Shown here piece after piece: positions 1 through 11,684 of a stretch of DNA of 64,000 bases (its first letter is position 1; every line of letters begins with the position of its first letter). The notes beneath the pieces were generated by a model, which was not told where the DNA came from, made no database searches, and worked only from the letters and a program-made list of their open reading frames with translations. A program made the position numbers and the translations under genes. This DNA comes from Arthrobacter sp. MYb23 (GTDB lineage: Bacteria; Actinomycetota; Actinomycetes; Actinomycetales; Micrococcaceae): positions 310,001-374,000 of the forward strand of contig NZ_PCPR01000002.1 of NCBI RefSeq assembly GCF_002979775.1, given 5' to 3'.

Positions 1-3000
1 GCCGGCACACCCGCCATGATCGATCCGTCACCCGCCTCTGCCGGCAGTGGTGACGAAATCGCATTCATTCCGGATGCTGCCGTCGGAAGTTCCGATGTTG
101 TGCGCGCACGCTGGAATCCTGATGAGTCGGCCTTCGACTACGACGGTTCGTTGACCATTTTTGACAGCGATCTTCGGCCCAATGCAGTAAGCGACGGTCC
201 GGACGGGAACATCTACCTGTCGTTTGCGAACGCGCGCTCCATCATCAAGATCGTGGACCCCACAGCCCTCCACCCCAGCATTGAATCGATCGCCTCGGTG
301 AACACGAAGTCCCTGAGCCTGGCCGCCACGCACCGGAACAGCTCCGGCAACGTGGTGGTCTACGTGGCTGAGACGTCAGGCCTGACGGTCTTCACCGCTC
401 CCGACGACGGCGTGCTGACCAACTTCGTGCCGGTGCCGCTTTACAACGTCGGCAAGCCGACGGCTCTCTACTACGACTGGCAGTCACCCCTGGTTCTCTA
501 CACCGGTACCGGCGGCGGAACCACAACGGCCGACGCCGGTAAGGACACCATCTCCCGCATTGACCTGAGCACGGACACTGTGGACAACCAGTGGGCTCTT
601 GGTTTCAGCAAGATCGGTGGCCTGTCCATGCGGAACGGCAAGGTACTGGTCATGGAGGATCCGGGGCAGTTGGATCCGGCCAAGCCCACTGAACGCGGCA
701 GGTTGCTGACCTTGGGAGGCGTGGTCCCCTCCATCATCAGTGGTCCGACGGCGGCCAACGGAACCCAGGCCGCAAACCCGGCATTCACCAATGATTCAAC
801 CCCCACCTTCACTGTCACGTCCACCCCGGCGGGCGGAGCACTGGAGTGCAGCCTGCAACTGAGCACCGCGACGCCGGTGTGGCAGGTCTGCACTGGCGGT
901 ACCTTCACGCCAGCCGCAGCGTTGGCCAACGGCGCCTACACGTTCTCGGTCCGGGCAGCACCGTCAGGCCTCCCGGTATCGCGCTCCTTCACCGTTGATC
1001 TGACGGCACCTGCGGCACCCGTGATCACCGCACCGCTTGCCGGGTCAACAGTCAACGGGAAGCCAGTCCTGGGGGTAACCTCCGATCCCGACTCCACGCT
1101 GAGCTGCTCGGTCGATTCCACCACCACGTTCACGGCCTGCAGCAACGGCTACGTTTATAACCTCACGACGGCGGGACAGCACGTCCTCGGAGTGAGGGCC
1201 ACGGACATGGCAGGCAACATCAGCCCCGTGGCTACGGTGACGGTCACGGCTGACTTGACGGCTCCGCAGGTTGCCATCAGCAATCCGGCGGAGGGCGCAA
1301 CGGTAGGCATCTCGCCTTCCTTCACTTTCGCCTCGTCGTCACCGGATATAGCCGGTTTCAGGTGCAAGCTTGGCTCCAACGCCTTTACTGAATGCACCTC
1401 TCCCAAGGTGTACACGGACGTTCCCAGTGGTCCCGCAGCCTTCACCGTGGAGGCCAGGGACAATGCAGGAAACACGGCCACGGCCTCGCGGAATGTGACG
1501 GTATTCGCTCCCGACACCACCGCGCCGGTGGTTACTGCTGATCCCGTCGGCGGAACCTACGGGCCCAACAAGACCGTTGCCCTTTCGGTCAATGAAGCGG
1601 CCACCGTGTTCGTCACAACCGACGGTTCACCTCCCACAACGGCCAGCCCCGTCTATGCCGGGCCGATCCCGTTGACGTCAATGACACTGAAATACTTTGC
1701 CCGGGACACAGCAGGAAACACCTCCTCCGTGACCAGCCAAAGCTACGTCGTGGACAACGTGGCCCCCACCCTCACGGTGTCCCCCGCAGCCGGCGGCTAT
1801 GCTTCCGGGCAGCAGGTCACCATGTCATCAAGTGAGGCCGGGAGCATCTTCTACACCACCGACGGCACCACGCCGGCAACATCCGCTACCGGCCCCACCA
1901 AGGCCTACACCGCCGCGTTCGCCCTGACCGCGAACACCACGGTCAAGGCAGTGGCTGTGGATGCTTTCGGCAACGCCTCGGCAGTGGTAACCCGCGCCTA
2001 CACGGTGCTGGACACCACACCTCCAGTGGTCACTGCAACCCCACCAGGTGGCAGCTACCCTGTGAATCAACTAATCACGCTGGCATCCAACGAGCCGGGC
2101 TCCAGTATCTACTTCACCACCAACGGTGCAAATCCCACGGCTACGGCCGGCAACAAGTACACGGCACCGATCACCCTCTCGGCAGCCATGACGCTGAAGT
2201 ATTTCGCCGTTGACACCTCCAACAACAGTTCCGCAATCGTGACGCAGAACTACACAGTGGCTGCACCTCCGGCCAACACCTGGAAGGACTACACAGGAGA
2301 CGCCAAGAACGATGTGGTGGCACGGGACAACAGCGGCACCTTGTGGCTGTACCCGGGCAATGGAACCGGCGGATGGCTGACCCAGCGATCCCTGGGGACC
2401 GGATGGAACTCGCTGAATGCGATCATCCCCGCCAAGGACTTCAACGGTGACGGTCGCAGCGACATCCTGGCACGCGACACCAGCGGGGTCCTGTGGCTCT
2501 ATCCGGGCAACGGCAACGGCGGATTGCAGACCAGGGTCCAGGCAGGAACGGCGTGGCAGGGCATGACGCTCATCCTCGCTCCGGGCGACTTCAACGGTGA
2601 CGGAAAAGCCGACGTCCTGGCCCGGGACTCCGCCGGCACCTTGTGGCTCTACCGTGGCAACGGCACCGGCGGCTTCGCATCAAGCGTGCAGGTGGGCGCC
2701 GGGTGGAATGCCATGAATGCCATCCTCAGCACCGGTGACTTCAATGGTGACGGGAAATCCGATGTTCTTGCCCGCGACACCTCAGGCATCCTCTGGCTGT
2801 ACCCCGGCAATGGAACCGGTGGGTGGCTCAGCAGGGCCCAAGTGGGAAGTGGTTGGAGCGGAATGACCGCCATCCTGGGCCCGGGTGACTTCAACGGCGA
2901 CGGCAAGAACGATGTCCTCGCCCGGGACTCGGGTGGCAACCTCTTCCTCTACCCGGGCAACGGAAACTCCGGCTGGCTGTCCCGCAGCCAGGTGGGTTGG

Positions 3001-3030
3001 GGCTGGGGAGGATTCACCTCCCTCCCCTAG
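1..3030 (+). CDS. Large repeat surface protein, C-terminal part (propeller-like, Ig-like, CHB_HEX and FG-GAP repeats), 5' truncated by window edge
   Basis: The frame is open to base 1, so the true start lies outside the window; the first in-frame ATG is at 16. Counting from that ATG, residues 1-235 look like a beta-propeller. About 240-495 hold three Ig-like modules, each with a Cys pair (for example LECSL...QVCTGG and FRCKL...FTECTSP). About 500-750 hold three chitobiase C-terminal-type modules with the FTTDGxxP/YTTDGTTP/FTTNGANP signature. From about 757 to the end are five FG-GAP/VCBS-like repeats with D(F/Y)NGDGxxD-type calcium-binding loops. No enzyme domain is visible. The architecture is typical of secreted adhesive or wall-associated proteins. 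It is convergent with the glycan cluster and separated from it by a terminator. The function is not known. Confidence 0.75.
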   Translation, partial: AGTPAMIDPSPASAGSGDEIAFIPDAAVGSSDVVRARWNPDESAFDYDGSLTIFDSDLRPNAVSDGPDGNIYLSFANARSIIKIVDPTALHPSIESIASVNTKSLSLAATHRNSSGNVVVYVAETSGLTVFTAPDDGVLTNFVPVPLYNVGKPTALYYDWQSPLVLYTGTGGGTTTADAGKDTISRIDLSTDTVDNQWALGFSKIGGLSMRNGKVLVMEDPGQLDPAKPTERGRLLTLGGVVPSIISGPTAANGTQAANPAFTNDSTPTFTVTSTPAGGALECSLQLSTATPVWQVCTGGTFTPAAALANGAYTFSVRAAPSGLPVSRSFTVDLTAPAAPVITAPLAGSTVNGKPVLGVTSDPDSTLSCSVDSTTTFTACSNGYVYNLTTAGQHVLGVRATDMAGNISPVATVTVTADLTAPQVAISNPAEGATVGISPSFTFASSSPDIAGFRCKLGSNAFTECTSPKVYTDVPSGPAAFTVEARDNAGNTATASRNVTVFAPDTTAPVVTADPVGGTYGPNKTVALSVNEAATVFVTTDGSPPTTASPVYAGPIPLTSMTLKYFARDTAGNTSSVTSQSYVVDNVAPTLTVSPAAGGYASGQQVTMSSSEAGSIFYTTDGTTPATSATGPTKAYTAAFALTANTTVKAVAVDAFGNASAVVTRAYTVLDTTPPVVTATPPGGSYPVNQLITLASNEPGSSIYFTTNGANPTATAGNKYTAPITLSAAMTLKYFAVDTSNNSSAIVTQNYTVAAPPANTWKDYTGDAKNDVVARDNSGTLWLYPGNGTGGWLTQRSLGTGWNSLNAIIPAKDFNGDGRSDILARDTSGVLWLYPGNGNGGLQTRVQAGTAWQGMTLILAPGDFNGDGKADVLARDSAGTLWLYRGNGTGGFASSVQVGAGWNAMNAILSTGDFNGDGKSDVLARDTSGILWLYPGNGTGGWLSRAQVGSGWSGMTAILGPGDFNGDGKNDVLARDSGGNLFLYPGNGNSGWLSRSQVGWGWGGFTSLP
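2287..3027 (+). repeat. Five tandem 150-bp units encoding 50-residue FG-GAP-like repeats
   Basis: The block around GACTTCAACGGTGACGG (GACTACACAGGAGACGCC in the first copy) starts at 2287, 2437, 2587, 2737 and 2887, an exact 150-bp period. Each unit encodes a Ca-binding-type loop, then VLARD, GxLWLYPGNG and a hydrophobic strand. The last unit is shortened by the stop codon. Strict period and high identity point to recent duplication. Confidence 0.9.
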
Positions 3031-3053
3031 CTGAATGGGTTGCACAAAGGGAG

Positions 3054-3080
3054 AGCCCGGACGCTTGATGCGTCCGGGCT
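3054..3080. terminator. Intrinsic terminator between convergent genes
   Basis: An 11-bp perfect stem (AGCCCGGACGC / GCGTCCGGGCT) with a TTGAT loop sits between the stop of the repeat protein and the stop of the GT2 gene. A short TTCCCC tract follows on the plus strand. Confidence 0.75.
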
Positions 3081-3108
3081 TTCCCCTTGTCTTCTTGAAT
3101 CCGGCCTT

Positions 3109-4065
3109 CTAGGTACGTTCCTTCATGGGATGCATGGAAGGCCTGTTGGGACTGGCTTGAATGTCCAGTTGCAGTGAGACCAACAGCATCTGCACACCCA
3201 GTACAAACGGCACCACAGCAAGCATCACCGACCCCGCCGTGGGTGAACCCACGCTGGCTGCCAGAACCCAGATTCCGGCCACCAGGCCCATGACGATCAG
3301 TGCGATTCCGGCAATGAGCAGGAGGGCCACGGCGGAGAAGGACCACACCATATACTTCCACCACACCCGGCGCCAGAAACCACCGAAGAGCATCGCCAGC
3401 AGTTCAGGGATGACCTTCCGGAGCTTGATGCTGGACACCTCATTGCCGTACACGGCCGGAATGGGAACGTCCACAATCGGAACATCCAGGATGTTCAGGT
3501 GGATGAGGAGGTCATTCTCGAAGCTGTATCGGGCCGCTACCTTGTTCATGGGCAGACGGCGTAGCACCTCGGTCCGGATGGCGGTGTAGCCATTCTGGGG
3601 ATCAAAGATGTGCCAGTAGCCCGAAGCCAGCTTGGTCATGAAGGACAACACGATGTTGCCGAAGATGCGGTAACCGGGCATGCCTGCGAACGATTCGCCG
3701 GAGAAGAACCTGTTGGCCTTGGCGAAACCGTAGCCGTCAACCACAGGGTCCAGCAGCTGCGGAAGGTATTCAGGATCCATCTGTGCGTCGCCGGCCATGA
3801 CGACGTTGATGTCGGAGCCCAGTTCCATTGCAGCCTTGTGGGCTGTCAGGACAGCGCCACCCACGCCTTGGTTGACCTCGTGGCGGATCAAGGTGACCCG
3901 GCCGTCGTCGGCCCGGCGGGCAGCACCAGAGGTGTCGTCCGGGCTGCAGTCATCAACAATGACAATGTCATCAACAAAGTCGGGCATCGTTTCAATGACC
4001 CGTGCGATGTGGTTTTCTTCTTTATAGGCCGGTACTACCGCGGCAATTCGAACGCCTCGATACAT
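3109..4065 (-). CDS. Membrane-anchored family 2 glycosyltransferase (polyprenyl-phosphate glycosyltransferase, GtrB-like)
   Basis: A 318-aa GT-A fold enzyme expected to move a sugar from a nucleotide donor to polyprenyl phosphate at the cytoplasmic face. The N-terminus has VVPAYKEE. Acidic donor-binding motifs are VDD at 37-39 and GDAQMD at 92-97; FDPQNGY near 154-160 is typical of the DPM1/GtrB group. Two hydrophobic segments at about 242-270 and 278-298 anchor the C-terminus, the arrangement seen in GtrB-type proteins. The start lies 3 nt after the stop of gtrA, so the two are co-transcribed. It is the last gene of the minus-strand glycan run and is followed by a terminator. The sugar is not predictable. 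Confidence 0.85.
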   Translation of the reverse strand: MYRGVRIAAVVPAYKEENHIARVIETMPDFVDDIVIVDDCSPDDTSGAARRADDGRVTLIRHEVNQGVGGAVLTAHKAAMELGSDINVVMAGDAQMDPEYLPQLLDPVVDGYGFAKANRFFSGESFAGMPGYRIFGNIVLSFMTKLASGYWHIFDPQNGYTAIRTEVLRRLPMNKVAARYSFENDLLIHLNILDVPIVDVPIPAVYGNEVSSIKLRKVIPELLAMLFGGFWRRVWWKYMVWSFSAVALLLIAGIALIVMGLVAGIWVLAASVGSPTAGSVMLAVVPFVLGVQMLLVSLQLDIQASPNRPSMHPMKERT

Positions 4066-4068
4066 CGA

Positions 4069-4554
4069 TTATCCTTCGCTGCTGTTAGGTGTGAGGTTTT
4101 GGGCCGGCAAGCCGGAGTCAGGCTGGCCATTTACAGGTTCAGTGGCGTTCTTCACTTGCTTTTGCTGCGGGAAGATCCAGTGCTTGTAGATGAAGTAGTT
4201 CCACCCCATGGTGACAATCGTCGCAACTACTTTACCCACCACATATCCGGCCCCCAGGAACTGGAAGAGCTCCACAATCCCCATGACGGCCACAGTGTTG
4301 AATGCCAGAAGCACCGAGTACCTGAGAACGCCACCCAGTGCAGTGCCTCCGCCGTTGAAGGCGAAATGGCGCTGCAGGAAGTAGTTGAAGAAGAAGCTGC
4401 CCCAGAATCCGGCACCCGTCGCAAGCCACAGGGGCCAGCCGAAGACCTGGAAACAAAGGGCCAACAGGCCGAGGTCAACCAGGAAGCTCAAGCCACCCAC
4501 CACAAGGAACTTGAACAGGCTCGAGGCCATGAACTTTCCGATGAAAGCCTTCAT
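4069..4554 (-). CDS. GtrA family membrane protein (putative polyprenyl-linked sugar flippase)
   Basis: A 161-aa protein with four predicted transmembrane helices and the GtrA pattern: FLVVGGLSFLVDLGLL in helix 1, NYFLQRHFAF in the loop, and a final helix ending NYFIYKHWIF. GtrA proteins are thought to flip polyprenyl-phosphate sugars made by an adjacent GtrB-type GT2, and here the GT2 is immediately downstream. The AGGAAGGA box about 7 nt before the ATG is a good ribosome binding site. The gene begins 2 nt after the stop of the DUF6541 gene. The C-terminal tail after residue 140 is hydrophilic and Asn/Pro rich. Confidence 0.88.
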   Translation of the reverse strand: MKAFIGKFMASSLFKFLVVGGLSFLVDLGLLALCFQVFGWPLWLATGAGFWGSFFFNYFLQRHFAFNGGGTALGGVLRYSVLLAFNTVAVMGIVELFQFLGAGYVVGKVVATIVTMGWNYFIYKHWIFPQQKQVKNATEPVNGQPDSGLPAQNLTPNSSEG

Positions 4555-4556
4555 GA

Positions 4557-6659
4557 TCAGCAGATCCTTCCTAGCGGGGCTATGCCATCAGGCTTGGTGT
4601 TCTCAAGGATTCCGGAAACACCGTCGAGCTGAAGGCGGTCCTTGGAAGCGGCGTCGAACGCTTGCTTGCCGCCAGGCAGCTGGCTCCAGTCGATCTTGTA
4701 CAGAGCCGCGTTCCCTTCACGCACCACGAGCTTAAGGTAAGGGATGGAATCCGGCTGGGTCAGGCCCGGCTTGGGCTCATCCCACGCGCGGATCCGCCCG
4801 TCGGCGATGTACACCCATTCGATGCCAAGCTCGGAAGCAGCGGCACGGGCGGCGTCGTCGGAGGCGAGGTCACCCAGCTTCTGAAGGACCAGCAGCTGCC
4901 GGTTTGTGGGAAGGATCTCGAAGTGCCGGATCATGGGCATTCGGTTCCCTAGCGCATACATCCACACGGAACCATCGCAGGAATCGTTCAGCACGGTGGC
5001 GTCCTGCGGAACATAACGGTCCATGGTGCTGAGCAGATCCACCTCGGATTTGCTGAGCGTTGCACCGTCCACCTTGGTGTTGATGTTGATTCGCTCCGCG
5101 TTTTGCTTGAAGTACGGGATGGCCGCAATGCCGCTCACCAGGAGCACAGCGGCGGCCACGGCAGCTGTCAACACGGTGCTGCCCCTGCTCGACGAGCCCA
5201 CCTCCCGGTTGGTGGAGCGGGAAGCGCGAACCCTGCCAACGAGCCAGACAACTGCCTCTGCTGCCTGGGCAACACCCAGGCCCGCCAGCGGTATGAGGAG
5301 CATGACGAGGATGCCGAAGATCCGCCACTGGTCATCATAGAAAGGCGCCGTCAACGACATGAAGCGGGGGTTGTCCGTACCCATGGTGTAAACCGACAGG
5401 AAGGCGAACGCGAGGACGGGTCCGAAATACCACCACATGCGGATCCGGAAGACCAATGCAATGCAGCCCAATGCCACCATGGCTGTCAGGATCGGCATGG
5501 CCATGGAACCGTGATTCAGGAAAATAACATTCTGAATGGCGCCGTTGCGGTCCGTGTCGGCTGCCCAGACCTGCTTGGAAACCCGCTCGGATTCCTTCAA
5601 CATCTGGGTAATGATGGGCAGTCCCAAGAGGACGGCCAGCACACCCGATACGGCCAGGTAGACGGTAATTCCCAGAATTCTCCCCTTACGGCGTACCAGC
5701 GCCGAGAGCATCCAGAAAACCAGGACCGGCAAGACCACGAAGGCCAAGGAGGGGTGAACGGCGATCAGGCCCACTGCTCCGAAGGCGATTCCTGGAATCC
5801 AGAATTTCCGGCGGTCCACTGCACCTTTGACAGCAAGGTATACAAAAGGACCCACCAGCAGCATCCCGGCAAAGAAGGGTATCAGCGGACCACGCCACAG
5901 CAAGTCGTAGGGGTACACGGTGAACCAGCCCGACACGGCACCCGCGGCTGCCACTGCAATGGGGCGGCGGGTAACCACCATGGTCAGCGCCATGGTGCTC
6001 AAGGGCAACTGAACGCCCATCATCACCAGGACAAAGGCGTTCAGGAACACGGGGATGCTGACGCCGCTCATCGGCCAGAAAAGCGAGAGCACGGCGTGGA
6101 AGGCGATCGGGTAACTCCGGATCGGGGCTTCGGCAATATTGGTGTCGTAGTAGGCAAAGTTGCCTGCGATGCTGGGATCCCACTCGTGATTGACTGAGAT
6201 CAACCGGATCATGTTGGCGTGCCATGGGATGTCCCAGTCCTGGTTTATCCCCAGAAGACCCTCAGTACCAACAGTCCACGACACCGCGGCGACGGCGCCG
6301 CCTGCCACCAGGCCAGCGCCGACGACCCACCAGGTCCCCTTGAAATGGTGCTTCCCAAAAATGCTCTTTGCGGGCGGGTTATCGAACTTATCCGGGAAAC
6401 GACGTTGGAGAGCCAGCCGCGCGACGAAAAGAACTGCGGACAAAAGCACCAGAATCAACATGACTGGGAGCAACTGCCAGCTCAAGCCCAAGGCATTGCC
6501 CATGACGCCAATAACGGTTAGAACGCCCATTCCCAGCAACGGTGCCACCACAGGCAGCAGAATCCGACGCACGCCCAAGGCCTCGCCCAGGAGCCAGCCT
6601 GGCCCCCACCACAACACAACGATCAGGAGTACACACAACAGCAGCGGGCCGATACCCAT
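4557..6659 (-). CDS. DUF6541-type multispanning membrane protein (candidate GT-C glycosyltransferase)
   Basis: A 700-aa protein with about 12-14 hydrophobic helices over residues 1-510 and an extracytoplasmic-looking soluble C-terminal domain (about 530-700). Early in the first large loop, near residue 143, is WDIPWHANMIR; acidic residues in this position recall the catalytic loop of GT-C enzymes using polyprenyl-phosphate sugars. The family is assigned from overall similarity to actinobacterial DUF6541 proteins next to glycan genes. With GtrA and the GT2 directly downstream it would fit the polymer-specific transferase of a GtrABC-type system; that role is inference. A 71-nt gap separates it from wzt. 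The RBS is weak (AAAGG about 10 nt upstream of the ATG). Confidence 0.75.
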   Translation of the reverse strand: MGIGPLLLCVLLIVVLWWGPGWLLGEALGVRRILLPVVAPLLGMGVLTVIGVMGNALGLSWQLLPVMLILVLLSAVLFVARLALQRRFPDKFDNPPAKSIFGKHHFKGTWWVVGAGLVAGGAVAAVSWTVGTEGLLGINQDWDIPWHANMIRLISVNHEWDPSIAGNFAYYDTNIAEAPIRSYPIAFHAVLSLFWPMSGVSIPVFLNAFVLVMMGVQLPLSTMALTMVVTRRPIAVAAAGAVSGWFTVYPYDLLWRGPLIPFFAGMLLVGPFVYLAVKGAVDRRKFWIPGIAFGAVGLIAVHPSLAFVVLPVLVFWMLSALVRRKGRILGITVYLAVSGVLAVLLGLPIITQMLKESERVSKQVWAADTDRNGAIQNVIFLNHGSMAMPILTAMVALGCIALVFRIRMWWYFGPVLAFAFLSVYTMGTDNPRFMSLTAPFYDDQWRIFGILVMLLIPLAGLGVAQAAEAVVWLVGRVRASRSTNREVGSSSRGSTVLTAAVAAAVLLVSGIAAIPYFKQNAERININTKVDGATLSKSEVDLLSTMDRYVPQDATVLNDSCDGSVWMYALGNRMPMIRHFEILPTNRQLLVLQKLGDLASDDAARAAASELGIEWVYIADGRIRAWDEPKPGLTQPDSIPYLKLVVREGNAALYKIDWSQLPGGKQAFDAASKDRLQLDGVSGILENTKPDGIAPLGRIC

Positions 6660-6730
6660 CCCTACGATCGCCTTTCTTAGATGCTTCTACTAGCCATCCG
6701 TTGACAGACGACTCTTGCAATTGATGCCGG

Positions 6731-7462
6731 TTAGTTGCGTTCCCGGAGCCAGGCCACAGCCTGGTCAGCAGGGCCCTCGAACTGCACTGTCCCCGAGGAC
6801 AGTACGACTCCGCGGTCACAGATACGCGCGATCATGTCCAGGTCATGGCTTACCACCACCAAGGTTCTCCCCTCATCGGAAAGCTGCTTGATCTTGGCCA
6901 AACACTTCCGCTGGAAAGGTTCGTCGCCCACCGCCAGGATCTCATCCACCAGGAAAATGTCCGGCTGTGTATGGACCGCAACGGCGAAGGCGAGGCGAAG
7001 GAACATACCCGAGGAGTAGAACTTCACTTCAGTGTCGATGAACTGCTCGATCTCCGAGAAAGCCACAATGTCATCGAACTTGTCCTGGATTTCCTGCTCG
7101 GACATTCCAAGGATGGCAGCGTTGAGGTACACATTTTCCCGGCCGGAAAGATCCGGGTGGAAACCTGCGCCAACTTCAATCAGGCCTGCCACACGCCCCT
7201 TGGTACGGACGGTCCCTTGATCCGGCAGGATCACACCGGAGATGAGCTTCAACAGGGTCGACTTGCCGGAGCCATTGAAGCCCAGCAAAGCCACCGTCTC
7301 TCCCGGCTGGATTTCGAAGCTCACATCATGCAGGGCATCAAACTTCTTAGTCAGCTCACCCTTGCGTCCCTTGACGAGCCACACAAGTGTTTCCTTCAGG
7401 GAATGCGAATGGCGGAGGTTGAAGGTTTTCTTCAGCCCCTTGACGATTACTGCGGCGCCCAA
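6731..7462 (-). CDS. wzt: Polysaccharide export ABC transporter, ATP-binding protein (Wzt/RfbE-like)
   Basis: A 243-aa ATPase with Walker A GFNGSGKST near residue 60, signature YSSGMFLRLAFA, Walker B IFLVDEILAVGD and an H-loop VVSHD. It resembles the Rv3781/TagH/Wzt group that energises export of lipid-linked polysaccharides. It ends soon after the ATPase core, so it lacks the C-terminal glycan-recognition domain of some Wzt proteins. The start is a TTG directly abutting the stop of the permease gene, supported by AGGAGG 6 nt upstream. Its partner is wzm and the probable cargo is the galactofuran made by glf/glfT2. Confidence 0.92.
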   Translation of the reverse strand: MGAAVIVKGLKKTFNLRHSHSLKETLVWLVKGRKGELTKKFDALHDVSFEIQPGETVALLGFNGSGKSTLLKLISGVILPDQGTVRTKGRVAGLIEVGAGFHPDLSGRENVYLNAAILGMSEQEIQDKFDDIVAFSEIEQFIDTEVKFYSSGMFLRLAFAVAVHTQPDIFLVDEILAVGDEPFQRKCLAKIKQLSDEGRTLVVVSHDLDMIARICDRGVVLSSGTVQFEGPADQAVAWLRERN

Positions 7463-8320
7463 CTAAACCTCCTGCGCAAAATGGCCTTCGAGGCGTCGGA
7501 AGACGATCTGGCCTATAACTAGGAACAATGCAGCCATGCCAAGACCAATGAAGCCGGTAATCAGCAGGTGTGGTGGCAACTCGACAGGCTGGTTGACTGT
7601 CGGGTACCAGAAGGCCCAGTGGAACAGCTCCACAGCAACCGTGATGGGATTGAGTTGGTAAATGGTCAGCACCCAAGGTGCGGCCAGGCGCCGGATCATG
7701 GTCCAGTCGTAGAGTACCGGGGATGTCCAGGTCACGATCATCATGAGCATGTCCACGATGTTCTCGGCGTCCCGGAAGAACACATTGATGGCACCGGCCA
7801 GCAGCCCCAACCCTGTGGCCGTGACCGCGACGATGACGAACCCAAGCAACGCTCCGAAAAGCTGCGAAATATCAGGATGCCAACCGCTGAGCAATGCTGC
7901 TGCCAGCAAGACGATCAGTTGAGGCAGAAAATGTACGGCCGCAACCCACACCGAGGCCACGGGAAAAAGCTCGCGCGGCAAGTAGATCTTTTTAACCAAC
8001 GCCGCGTTGGAGACGATCGACCGTGTGGCATTCGAGAACGCTTCAGAGAAGAAGTTGATGACAATAACGCCGGAGAACATGTACAGCGCGTAGTTGGGAA
8101 TTTGGTCCCCCACACGCAATACGATGCCCAAGGCGAAGAACAGCACCACGTACTGAACCAACGGCTTGACGTACGACCACGCCAAACCCAGCACCGAGCC
8201 ACGGTAGCGGACCCGGAGTTCCTTACGCACGATCAGCTTGAGCAGATACCTGCGACGGTAGACGTCAAGAAGCCCGGCGCCTACTCCGGGAACGGCATAT
8301 GTATCAGTGGAGTTCGACAT
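7463..8320 (-). CDS. wzm: Polysaccharide export ABC transporter permease (Wzm/RfbD-like)
   Basis: A 285-aa ABC-2 type permease with about six membrane segments. The N-terminal amphipathic stretch (LLKLIVRKELRVRYRGSVLG) and the following WSYVKPLVQY are typical of Wzm/TagG/Rv3783-like subunits. It pairs with the abutting ATPase to move an undecaprenyl-linked polymer to the outer face. It begins 2 nt after glfT2, so galactan polymerisation and export are encoded in one transcript. Confidence 0.92.
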   Translation of the reverse strand: MSNSTDTYAVPGVGAGLLDVYRRRYLLKLIVRKELRVRYRGSVLGLAWSYVKPLVQYVVLFFALGIVLRVGDQIPNYALYMFSGVIVINFFSEAFSNATRSIVSNAALVKKIYLPRELFPVASVWVAAVHFLPQLIVLLAAALLSGWHPDISQLFGALLGFVIVAVTATGLGLLAGAINVFFRDAENIVDMLMMIVTWTSPVLYDWTMIRRLAAPWVLTIYQLNPITVAVELFHWAFWYPTVNQPVELPPHLLITGFIGLGMAALFLVIGQIVFRRLEGHFAQEV

Positions 8321-8322
8321 CG

Positions 8323-11549
<3,227 letters not shown>

Positions 11550-11628
11550 TCAAGGCTACCCGACTTGGCACGGGTTCCCCGTATCCGGGGTGACGCCCGG
11601 CAGGGACGGGGCGCATCGGCAAAGGGCA

Positions 11629-11659
11629 AAGGGAGACTGGCCCACGGCCAGCCTCCCTT
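11629..11659 (-). terminator. Hairpin after the nucleotide-sugar operon
   Basis: Arms AAGGGAG-A-CTGGCC and GGCCAG-C-CTCCCTT enclose a CAC loop, with one mismatch. It lies 26 nt past the dehydrogenase stop on the minus strand, where TTT follows. It separates this operon from glf. Confidence 0.6.
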
Positions 11660-11684
11660 CGGTTCACTACTTGAAACTGCCAGC

